Positions 1-5,123 of a DNA stretch of 5,123 nt are shown here, piece by piece. The stretch lies in the NCBI GenBank assembly GCA_955652025.1, contig CATPAO010000269.1:1-5123 (forward strand). The letters are read 5' to 3'. Position 1 is the stretch's first letter, and every line of letters begins with the position of its first letter. The notes under the pieces were generated by a model. It was not told the origin of the DNA. It made no database searches and was given only the letters and a program-made list of their open reading frames with translations. Both the position numbers and the translations under genes were made by a program. The stretch comes from Casimicrobiaceae bacterium. Lineage in GTDB: Bacteria; Pseudomonadota; Gammaproteobacteria; Burkholderiales; Casimicrobiaceae.

Positions 1-1245
1 CTACTTGCGCGCGACGTCATCGGACCGAGCGGCAATCTCTTCGTCGATCGGGATCTCTTCCAAAAGCTCGGCGGCTTCCGCGACATCCCGCGCCACCGGG
101 GCTGGGATTTCTGCGTCCGCGCCGCCGAAGCGGTGGAACCGGTGCCCGTCGCCCGGCACCTCTATTTCCATGGCGGGCGGGATCGCGATCGCACGCGCGT
201 TGCGGCGGCGCCTGAAGCGATCGGTCGCAGGGCGGCGGAGCTTGTCGCGAGCGCGTTGAACGGTGATTCGGCAGCGGCGAACGAGTTCTGTCCGCAATTC
301 CCCGGCAATCGCAGTCTGCTGCTTCGTTCGGAGCTTCGGGCCGGACATGGCGATCGCATTCCGGTTCCGATGCTTCGCGCGCTCGCAGCCGACTGGCGCG
401 CACGTCCGCTCGCGTCGATGCCGCATCGCCTCGATCCGGTGGCGTCGGCGCGCGGCGACAAGGCGGCGCTCGTGGTCCTTGGCGTGTACCGAAGCGGGAC
501 TTCGGCGATCGCGCGCGCGCTCAACCTGTGCGGCGCTTCGCTGCCGGAGCGAGTTAGCCCGGCGAGGTTGGGGATCAACCCCAAGGGCTTCTGGGAGGCC
601 GAAGCAGTCGCCGAGGTCGACGCGCGGCTGATGGAGCATCTGGGAGCGGATTGGCATCGCGTCGATTTCGAACTGCCGAGCGCCGGGCCGCTGGTCGACG
701 AGTTCCTGCTCAATTCGCGCGAGATGCTTGCGGCCGAGTATGGAGACTCGCCGCTCATCTTGATCAAAGATCCCCGGATTTGCGTGCTGGCGCCGCTATG
801 GCATCGGGCGTTGAAGCAAAGCGGATATCGCCCCGGTTACGTCGTGATCGTGCGCCATCCGCTCGAGGTCGCAGGTTCGCTCGAAACACAGGGCGATATG
901 GCCGTCGCCGACGGACTCTCCTTGTGGCTCACCTACATGCGGCGCGTAGAATTGTTCGTCGACACGAGCGGTGCCGACGTCGTGCATGTGCGCTACACGG
1001 AGCTTCTCGACGATTGGAGGGGCGTCGTGCAGCGGATCGCGCGACGTCTCGATGTTCCGCTGGCGCTCGAACAACGGGCGGATGAAGTCGATGGATTTCT
1101 CGAGGCAGGAATGCGCAGCCACCAAGCCGCCGACGCCGACCTCGAGGCACACATCGCCGGTGCGAATGGCGAAGCCGTTGGCGCGCTCTATCGGCGTTTG
1201 CTGCAGCGCTGTGAGCGCGACGCCATCGAGTCGGCGCAGCGATGA
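1..1245 (+). CDS. Glycosyltransferase (GT2) C-terminal region fused to a sulfotransferase domain, 5' partial
   Basis: The frame is open from base 1 to the TGA at 1243-1245, giving 414 visible residues with the true start outside the window. Residues 1-60 resemble the end of a family-2 glycosyltransferase: GPSGNLFVDRDLF, then LGGFRD, then GWDFCVRA and a HLYFHGG segment. After a linker, residues 155-355 look like a PAPS-dependent sulfotransferase. GVYRSGTS (161-168) is the 5'-phosphosulfate loop, GINPKGFWE follows, IKDPR is at 255-259, and VIVRHPLEVAGSL (282-294) matches the 3'-phosphate-binding region. The expected role is transfer of a sugar and of a sulfate onto a surface glycan (capsule, LPS or exopolysaccharide); the acceptor cannot be told. 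No transmembrane helix is seen in the visible part. A GTG at 133 could start a shorter protein, but it would cut the glycosyltransferase motifs, so the gene is called open at the left edge. The domain assignment is firm for the sulfotransferase and good for GT2. The fusion is read directly from one uninterrupted frame. Confidence 0.85.
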   Translation, partial: LLARDVIGPSGNLFVDRDLFQKLGGFRDIPRHRGWDFCVRAAEAVEPVPVARHLYFHGGRDRDRTRVAAAPEAIGRRAAELVASALNGDSAAANEFCPQFPGNRSLLLRSELRAGHGDRIPVPMLRALAADWRARPLASMPHRLDPVASARGDKAALVVLGVYRSGTSAIARALNLCGASLPERVSPARLGINPKGFWEAEAVAEVDARLMEHLGADWHRVDFELPSAGPLVDEFLLNSREMLAAEYGDSPLILIKDPRICVLAPLWHRALKQSGYRPGYVVIVRHPLEVAGSLETQGDMAVADGLSLWLTYMRRVELFVDTSGADVVHVRYTELLDDWRGVVQRIARRLDVPLALEQRADEVDGFLEAGMRSHQAADADLEAHIAGANGEAVGALYRRLLQRCERDAIESAQR

Positions 1246-1312
1246 CGGCCCCGACGACACGCTGTGGCAACGCGTCCCTTGGCCTGTTGGGGAAATCGTA
1301 GGCTAAGCGCAG

Positions 1313-1345
1313 GGTGAAGCCGAGACGGCGCTCGCCGAGTTCACC
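1313..1345. terminator. Possible hairpin terminator between convergent genes
   Basis: GGTGAA at 1313-1318 pairs with TTCACC at 1340-1345, and within it CGGC at 1326-1329 pairs with GCCG at 1334-1337. It lies between the stops of the sulfotransferase gene and the convergent small membrane gene and includes the latter's stop codon, a usual place for a bidirectional terminator. There is no T-tract on either side, so it is not a canonical intrinsic terminator. The remainder of 1246-1340 shows nothing else. Confidence 0.25.
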
Positions 1346-1652
1346 ACGCGAATCCGATCGTCCAGCCCATGCGCGCAAACAATGCGCCGCCCAGCGCGAT
1401 TGCCAAGAGCAATCCGGAGGAAACGATCGCCTGCGTGAACTTGCGTCGCGCCGCCCGCGATGTTGGATCTGCGCTTCGATCGCCACGGGCTAAGTGACGC
1501 AATGTCCATGCGATACACACTACCAATATCGCCAGCAAGTAGGGCCACGGGCGCAGAGGACTCAGGTACCACAGATAGCCACTGGCAAAGACAACGCATG
1601 CGCTGATGACTACGGCCAGTGAGGTGAGCACATTTTCGGAGATCGCCTTCAT
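1341..1652 (-). CDS. Small three-helix inner-membrane protein, unknown function
   Basis: This encodes 103 residues starting MKAISENVL and ending at a TGA at 1341-1343. Three hydrophobic stretches are visible at about residues 8-30, 36-53 and 75-98. The loop at 55-74 is rich in Arg and Lys, which by the positive-inside rule predicts a cytoplasmic N-terminus and loop and an outside C-terminus. A start five codons earlier (ATG at 1665-1667) is possible, but the chosen ATG has a GAGGA six bases upstream and the earlier one has no comparable site. I do not recognise the family. It shares the minus strand with argA and yggX but is separated from yggX by 202 bases holding a hairpin, so co-transcription is uncertain. 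Two 60-base lines counted by hand inside it are 55% G+C, against about 63% in uvrD, a mild sign of different origin or relaxed codon bias. It could be a distant small DUF-type membrane protein. Function is left open. Confidence 0.7.
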   Translation of the reverse strand: MKAISENVLTSLAVVISACVVFASGYLWYLSPLRPWPYLLAILVVCIAWTLRHLARGDRSADPTSRAARRKFTQAIVSSGLLLAIALGGALFARMGWTIGFAW

Positions 1653-1658
1653 AGCTTT

Positions 1659-1663
1659 TCCTC
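1659..1663 (-). promoter_or_regulatory. Shine-Dalgarno deciding the start of the small membrane gene
   Basis: On the minus strand GAGGA lies six bases before the ATG at 1650-1652. This supports that codon over the in-frame ATG at 1665-1667, which would place the GAGGA inside the coding sequence. Confidence 0.6.
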
Positions 1664-1705
1664 GCATTGCGACGATGTCGGCTCACCATGCTTGTCACGG
1701 GTATT

Positions 1706-1768
1706 TCAGGTCTTATCAGGGGGAACGTAACCGGACGGCATTTCTGCTCCGCCGCCGAAGAAATGTTT
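1706..1768 (-). pseudogene. Displaced second copy of the yggX 3' end (20 codons plus stop)
   Basis: Read on the minus strand from 1768, this segment encodes KHFFGGGAEMP followed by SGYVPPDKT and a TGA at 1706-1708. The intact yggX ends [23 protein letters not shown] at 1917-1855. By hand alignment 15 of 20 residues and 43 of 63 bases agree without gaps. Nine codons differ only synonymously, and several of the five amino-acid changes are conservative (R/K, S/T, A/S). That pattern means the segment was once a translated yggX tail, not a chance match. In the same frame, about 80 bases of unrelated hairpin sequence lie upstream back to a TAA, so no start or YggX core remains here. It is most simply a remnant left after duplication, allele replacement or insertion at the yggX 3' end. 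It is most likely untranslated. The segment immediately precedes the leader of the small membrane gene. Confidence 0.75.
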
Positions 1769-1846
1769 TGGCGTTCGCCGCTCGCTCTGCTCGCGCAACG
1801 CCGCCGCTTCGCGACGGGCTTAGCGCACGCCGAAAACACTTCTTCG
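1756..1846. repeat. Long imperfect inverted repeat (hairpin) downstream of yggX
   Basis: The left arm 1756-1778 and right arm 1823-1846 are inverted copies, with 23-24 bases per arm, two mismatches and one bulged base, enclosing a 44-base GC-rich loop. The right arm ends nine bases from the yggX stop. In RNA made from the minus strand, the mismatch at 1763/1839 becomes a U-G wobble, whereas in plus-strand RNA it is A-C. The structure therefore forms better in the argA-yggX transcript. It could act as a transcript end or RNA-stabilising hairpin, or be a REP/MITE-like dispersed unit. No U-tract follows it, so a standard intrinsic terminator is not supported. Confidence 0.7.
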
Positions 1847-1854
1847 CGAACATG

Positions 1855-2130
1855 TCAGCTTCGATCCGGCGGAACGTATCCAGCGGGAGTCTCCGCACCT
1901 GAGCCGAAAAAGTGTTTTTCCATTTGTTCGGCCAGCCATTTACGCGCCCGCGCGTCGGCGAGCGACAGCCGATTCTCGTTGACGAGCATCGTCTGGTGCT
2001 TCAACCATTGTTGCCACGCCTCCTTCGAGACGTTTTCGTAGATGCGCTTGCCGAGCTCGCCGGGGTACGGCGGGAAATCCAGTCCTTCGGCTTCGCGGCC
2101 GAGCTTCACGCACTTCACGACTCGCGGCAT
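1855..2130 (-). CDS. yggX: Probable Fe(2+)-trafficking / oxidative damage protection protein YggX
   Basis: This encodes 91 residues, the same length class as E. coli YggX. The hallmarks are Cys7 in [20 protein letters not shown], then [28 protein letters not shown], and the tail EQMEKHFFG. The family is a small cytoplasmic protein implicated in iron handling and in protecting labile iron-sulfur enzymes from superoxide; that role comes from family knowledge. The ATG at 2128-2130 is preceded by AAGGAG with a five-base spacer, so the start is well supported. It lies 24 bases after the argA stop on the same strand, so the two are probably co-transcribed. After the conserved core there is an extension of about 15 residues rich in Gly and Pro (residues 77-91). 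The last 20 codons have a diverged second copy 149 bases further downstream, so the present 3' end may have been replaced. The gene itself looks intact. Confidence 0.95.
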   Translation of the reverse strand: MPRVVKCVKLGREAEGLDFPPYPGELGKRIYENVSKEAWQQWLKHQTMLVNENRLSLADARARKWLAEQMEKHFFGSGAETPAGYVPPDRS

Positions 2131-2135
2131 AGTCT

Positions 2136-2141
2136 CTCCTT
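2136..2141 (-). promoter_or_regulatory. Strong Shine-Dalgarno of yggX
   Basis: AAGGAG on the minus strand lies five bases before the yggX ATG, within the 24-base argA-yggX gap. It allows independent translation of yggX from a shared transcript; no separate promoter fits in the gap. Confidence 0.7.
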
Positions 2142-2154
2142 ACGGAATCCGATG

Positions 2155-3510
2155 CTAGAGCGCCTTCGCGTAAACCTGCGACCTGCGCTGGTAATTGTAG
2201 AGCGCCTGCTTCTGCTGCGGCAGCACGGCAATCGTCGCCGTCCGATATCCCCGCTCCAGGAACCAGTGCGCGGTCTTGGTCGTCAGCACGTAGAGCTGCG
2301 TCAGCCGTAGCTTACGCGCGCGTTGTTCTATTTCCTTCATCAGCGTCTCGCCGTAGCCTTCGCGCCGGAAATCGGGGTGGACGGCCAGCGCGGCGAGCTC
2401 GCCGACGCGCTCGTCGGGGAACGCATAGAGTGCTGCGCAGCCGATGATGTGGTTGTCGTATTCGGCGACGATGAAGCGCTCGATCTCGGCCTCCAGCCGT
2501 TCTCGCGAGCGGCGCACGAGCACGCCCTGCTCCTCCAGCGGTTCGATGATCCCGAGCATGCCGCCGACGTCGTCGATCGTCGCATTGCGAATATGGGCGA
2601 GCGCGGTCGACGCGAGCATCGTGCCGACGCCATCGCGCGTGAAGAGCTCGAGCAACAGCGCGCCGTCGTTATGGCGGCTCAGCAGGTGCGCGCGCTTGAC
2701 GCCGTTGTCGCAGGCGCGGATCGCCGCGGGCAGGTAGATGCGAACGTCGGGGGCGAGCTTCGCCGGCCGCGCGAGCAACGCCTCGGCGTCGCGCGTCGAA
2801 AGATCCGAAAGGAGCTGCCGCCGGCCGTTTCGCACGCCGTCCGTGTCCATCAGGAAAATGAGCTTGACCGCACCCATCCGCACGGCGACCTGCGTCGCCA
2901 CTTCTTCCACCGTCAAGTTGAAGATTTCTCCGGTGGGCGAATAGCCGATCGGGGAAATCAGCACGATGTCGCCGTCGTCGAGGCGCTGCTGGATTGCCTC
3001 GGTGTCGATGCGGCGGACCTCGCCGGTCAGCTGCATGTCGACGCCGCCGACGACGCCCATTGGCTTGGCCGTGAGGTAGTTGCCGCTCGATACGCGATTG
3101 CGCGCACCCGCCATCGGTGAATTTGCGAGGCCCAGCGACAAGAGCGCCTCGATTCGTGCGCGCACTTGTCCCGCTGCCTCCAGCACGCAATCCATCGAGT
3201 CCGTATCTGTTACGCGGACACCATGCGCATAGCGGCTCGGAATGGCCTGCTGCTTGAGGATCGCTTCGACCTGCGGCCGGCAGCCGTGGGCGACCACCAG
3301 CTTGATGCCCAGACTGTGCAGCAGGTTGAGGTCGTGGACGATCCCGAGAAACGATTCGTCGGCGACGACCTCGCCGCCGAACGCGATGACGAAGGTCCTG
3401 CCGCGAAACGCGTGGACGTAAGGGGCCGCCGCGCGGATCCAATGGACGAACGCGCGCATCGTCGCCGAATTGACGGGCGGCGTGACATCGAGCGCGCGGG
3501 ACGTTGGCAT
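2155..3510 (-). CDS. argA: N-acetylglutamate synthase (amino-acid acetyltransferase)
   Basis: This encodes 451 residues (E. coli ArgA is about 443). It transfers acetyl from acetyl-CoA to L-glutamate, the first step of arginine biosynthesis, in the cytoplasm. In the family it is feedback-inhibited by arginine. Residues 36-295 form the amino-acid kinase-like domain: RGRTFVIAFGGEVV at 36-49, LHSLGIKLVVAHGCRPQ at 64-80, VSSGNYLTAKP at 140-150, and GEIFNLTVEEVATQ at 194-207. Residues 306-445 form the GNAT domain: ATIDDVGGMLGIIEPLEEQG, VRRSRERLE, ELAALAVHPD with the acetyl-CoA-binding RREGYG at 382-387, HWFLERGY, and the typical ArgA ending LYNYQRRSQVY. The start is uncertain. The ATG at 3508-3510 has no clear ribosome site, and the ATG at residue 18 (3457-3459) would also keep the full domain. 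A TATAAT lies 21 bases upstream of the first ATG, implying a very short leader if that start is used. It is divergent from uvrD and upstream of yggX. Confidence 0.96.
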   Translation of the reverse strand: MPTSRALDVTPPVNSATMRAFVHWIRAAAPYVHAFRGRTFVIAFGGEVVADESFLGIVHDLNLLHSLGIKLVVAHGCRPQVEAILKQQAIPSRYAHGVRVTDTDSMDCVLEAAGQVRARIEALLSLGLANSPMAGARNRVSSGNYLTAKPMGVVGGVDMQLTGEVRRIDTEAIQQRLDDGDIVLISPIGYSPTGEIFNLTVEEVATQVAVRMGAVKLIFLMDTDGVRNGRRQLLSDLSTRDAEALLARPAKLAPDVRIYLPAAIRACDNGVKRAHLLSRHNDGALLLELFTRDGVGTMLASTALAHIRNATIDDVGGMLGIIEPLEEQGVLVRRSRERLEAEIERFIVAEYDNHIIGCAALYAFPDERVGELAALAVHPDFRREGYGETLMKEIEQRARKLRLTQLYVLTTKTAHWFLERGYRTATIAVLPQQKQALYNYQRRSQVYAKAL

Positions 3511-3531
3511 GGGTGGATCGGCGAGCGCGCG

Positions 3532-3537
3532 ATTATA
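3532..3537 (-). promoter_or_regulatory. Candidate -10 box for argA-yggX
   Basis: The minus strand reads TATAAT, a perfect sigma-70 -10 hexamer, in otherwise GC-rich DNA. No good -35 is seen at 16-18 bases; the best-placed hexamers are CGTCTG, CCGTCT and CCCGTC. A transcript would begin near 3525, leaving about 15 untranslated bases before the ATG at 3510, or about 66 before the alternative ATG at 3459. No operator for ArgR or another regulator could be identified by eye. Confidence 0.4.
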
Positions 3538-3604
3538 GCGTTAGCAGCCACGCCAGACGGGCGCGGTGCGAGAGTGCGGGGCGGGTGTCGTCGAGGCGCT
3601 CGGC

Positions 3605-3610
3605 TATCAT
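3605..3610 (+). promoter_or_regulatory. Weak candidate -10 box for uvrD
   Basis: TATCAT lies 21 bases before the uvrD ATG in the 121-base divergent region. No convincing -35 is present upstream, and no LexA-type box (CTG-N10-CAG) was seen. It is a tentative call resting on position and A/T content alone. Confidence 0.2.
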
Positions 3611-3631
3611 TGGCGTTTCGATGATCGTCCG

Positions 3632-5123
3632 ATGTCCGCACCTCTTCTCGCCAATCTCAATCCCGAGCAGCTCGCAGCGGTGACGCTGCCGCACACGTCG
3701 TCGCTGATTCTGGCCGGCGCCGGCAGCGGCAAGACGCGCGTCCTGACGACGCGCATCGCGTGGCTGCTGGCGACGGGGCAAGCGAGTCCGCTGTCGATTC
3801 TCGCCGTCACGTTCACCAACAAGGCGGCGAAGGAAATGCTGACCCGGCTCGTCGCCTTGACGCCGGTCAACATCCGCGGGATGTGGGTCGGCACGTTCCA
3901 CGGCCTGTGCAACCGGATGCTGCGCGCACACTACCGCGCCGCGAACCTGCCGCAGCTGTTTCAGATCCTCGACACGCAGGACCAACTCGCGCTGATCAAG
4001 CGCGTCTATCGCGCGCACAACATCGACGACAACCGTTACCCGCCGCGGCAATTGCAATGGCTGATCGCGGGTTCGAAGGAGCAGGGACTGCGCCCCAACA
4101 TGGTCGAGGCGGGCGACGAGTTCACGCGGCGTCAGGTCGAGCATTACGCGCTCTACGAAGCGACCTGCCAACGCGAAGGCGTCGTCGATTTCGCCGAGCT
4201 CCTGCTGCGAAGCTACGAGCTCCTGATCGCGCACGACGAGATCCGGGGCCATTATCAGCGGCGTTTTTCGCATCTGCTGGTCGACGAGTTCCAGGACACA
4301 AACATCCTCCAGTACAAGTGGCTTCGCCTGCTCGCCGGACCCAACGCCGCAGTGTTCGCGGTCGGCGACGACGACCAGTCGATCTACGCGTTTCGCGGCG
4401 CCAACGTGGCCAACATGCAGCACTTCGCGCAGGATTTCGCGACGGCCGAGCGCCCGGTATCGCTGATCAAGCTCGAGCGCAACTATCGCTCGCACGGCCG
4501 GATTCTCGATGCCGCGAACGCGCTGATCACGCACAACAAGGCGCGGCTCGGCAAGAATTTGTGGACCGACGATAGCGCGGGCGAGCCAATACGCGCGTTC
4601 GCCGCACCATCCGATCGCGACGAGGCGGCGTTCGTCGTCGATGTTGTCCAGGGCCTCGCGAGCGACGGCGTCGCGCTCGACGAGGTCGCGCTCCTCTACC
4701 GCAGCAATGCGCAGTCGCGCGTGCTCGAGCATGCATTGTTCAGCGCCGCGCTGCCGTACCGCGTCTACGGCGGCATGCGTTTTTTCGAGCGCGCCGAGGT
4801 CAAGCACGCGCTCGCGTATCTGCGGCTCCTGGCGGCACCGGACGACGACGGCGCGTTCCTGCGCGTCGTGAATTTTCCGCCGCGCGGGATCGGCGCTCGC
4901 TCGCTCGAACAATTGCAGGATCACGCACGCGGGCGCGGCACGAGCTTGTGGCAGGCCGCCTGCGCGGGCGTGCTCGGCGGCAAGACCGGCGCCGCGATGG
5001 CGGCGTTCGTGAAGCTCGTCCTGGGAATGCGCGACGCGACGGCATCGCTCCGATTGTCGGAAGCGGTCGGGCATGTCATCGAAGCGTCCGGCCTCGTCGC
5101 GCATTACCGCCAGGAAAAGCAAG
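3632..5123 (+). CDS. uvrD: DNA helicase II UvrD, 3' partial
   Basis: The frame runs from the ATG at 3632 to the window end without a stop: 497 residues of an expected 720 or more. It is a superfamily 1A 3'-to-5' DNA helicase acting in nucleotide-excision and mismatch repair. Visible motifs are the Q-motif LNPEQLAAV (9-17), Walker A AGAGSGKT (28-35), Ia AVTFTNKAAKEM (58-69), Ib VGTFHGLCNRML (86-97), and Walker B LLVDEFQDTN (215-224). Motif III is AVGDDDQSIYAFRGA (243-257), IV is LERNYRS (281-287), then LLYRSNAQSRVLE (354-366) and YRVYGGMRFFER (376-387). Motifs V and VI lie beyond the edge. GMWVGTFHG, the WTDD-GEPI segment and YGGMRFFER favour UvrD over Rep. No strong Shine-Dalgarno precedes the ATG. 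An in-frame GTG at 3566 could add 22 residues, but the ATG matches the usual family N-terminus. It is divergent from argA. Nothing in the visible part is broken. Confidence 0.96.
   Translation, partial: MSAPLLANLNPEQLAAVTLPHTSSLILAGAGSGKTRVLTTRIAWLLATGQASPLSILAVTFTNKAAKEMLTRLVALTPVNIRGMWVGTFHGLCNRMLRAHYRAANLPQLFQILDTQDQLALIKRVYRAHNIDDNRYPPRQLQWLIAGSKEQGLRPNMVEAGDEFTRRQVEHYALYEATCQREGVVDFAELLLRSYELLIAHDEIRGHYQRRFSHLLVDEFQDTNILQYKWLRLLAGPNAAVFAVGDDDQSIYAFRGANVANMQHFAQDFATAERPVSLIKLERNYRSHGRILDAANALITHNKARLGKNLWTDDSAGEPIRAFAAPSDRDEAAFVVDVVQGLASDGVALDEVALLYRSNAQSRVLEHALFSAALPYRVYGGMRFFERAEVKHALAYLRLLAAPDDDGAFLRVVNFPPRGIGARSLEQLQDHARGRGTSLWQAACAGVLGGKTGAAMAAFVKLVLGMRDATASLRLSEAVGHVIEASGLVAHYRQEKQ

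Noticed and set aside
1242..1301. 19-codon frame whose ATG overlaps the sulfotransferase stop (ATGA)
   Set aside because: The overlap looks like translational coupling, but the peptide is very short, has no recognisable feature and ends in an unremarkable gap.
1303..1839. 178-codon minus-strand frame spanning the hairpin and the small membrane gene
   Set aside because: It overlaps the membrane gene in another frame, runs through the hairpin and the displaced yggX tail out of frame, and has no Shine-Dalgarno or domain.
1606..1902. 98-codon plus-strand frame through the yggX 3' region
   Set aside because: It is antisense to the real yggX end and the membrane gene start. Its KHFF string arises from the inverted hairpin arm, not from a gene.
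1906..1920. Perfect 6-base palindrome around a 3-base loop, resembling a terminator stem
   Set aside because: It falls inside yggX codons for the conserved EKHFF motif, so protein constraint explains it; its relation to the hairpin arms is reported separately.
2323..3120. 265-codon open frame on the plus strand across argA
   Set aside because: It is antisense to the well-conserved kinase and GNAT domains of argA, has low complexity and no family resemblance.
3533..5122. 529-codon open frame on the minus strand across uvrD
   Set aside because: It is antisense to a uvrD frame with all expected N-terminal helicase motifs in order. Its composition is Arg/Val/Asp/Glu-rich with no recognisable motif, as expected of a GC-rich shadow frame.

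Overview
The window looks like a piece of a GC-rich betaproteobacterial chromosome, probably Burkholderiales or a relative. The evidence is the UvrD wording (GMWVGTFHGLCNRML, AVGDDDQSIYAFRGAN), a classical ArgA made of an amino-acid kinase fused to a GNAT domain, and YggX directly behind argA. The taxonomic call is inference from remembered family sequences; no search was run.

Layout: (a) 1-1245 (+) is the 3' part of a large protein whose visible segment begins in the C-terminal region of a family-2 glycosyltransferase and continues into a PAPS-type sulfotransferase domain. It probably belongs to a surface-polysaccharide locus lying to the left. (b) 1341-1652 (-) is a small three-helix membrane protein of unknown function, convergent with (a). 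(c) 1653-1854 is a 202-base gap. It contains a long imperfect hairpin and, on the minus strand, a second diverged copy of the last 20 codons plus stop of yggX. (d) 1855-2130 (-) is yggX. (e) 2155-3510 (-) is argA, 24 bases upstream of yggX and probably its operon partner. (f) 3511-3631 is a 121-base divergent promoter region. (g) 3632-5123 (+) is uvrD, cut by the window end at residue 497.

Functionally, argA (first step of arginine synthesis), yggX (iron trafficking and protection of iron-sulfur enzymes) and uvrD (repair helicase) are core housekeeping genes. The left edge (glycan transfer and sulfation) is accessory in character. The boundary between the two parts carries the most unusual feature. 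yggX is intact, but an old-looking second 3' end lies 149 bases further downstream with mostly synonymous differences, and a hairpin unit sits between the two tails. This resembles the scar of a 3'-end replacement (integration, allelic recombination, or duplication followed by decay). No complete new system, CRISPR array, tRNA or rRNA is visible.
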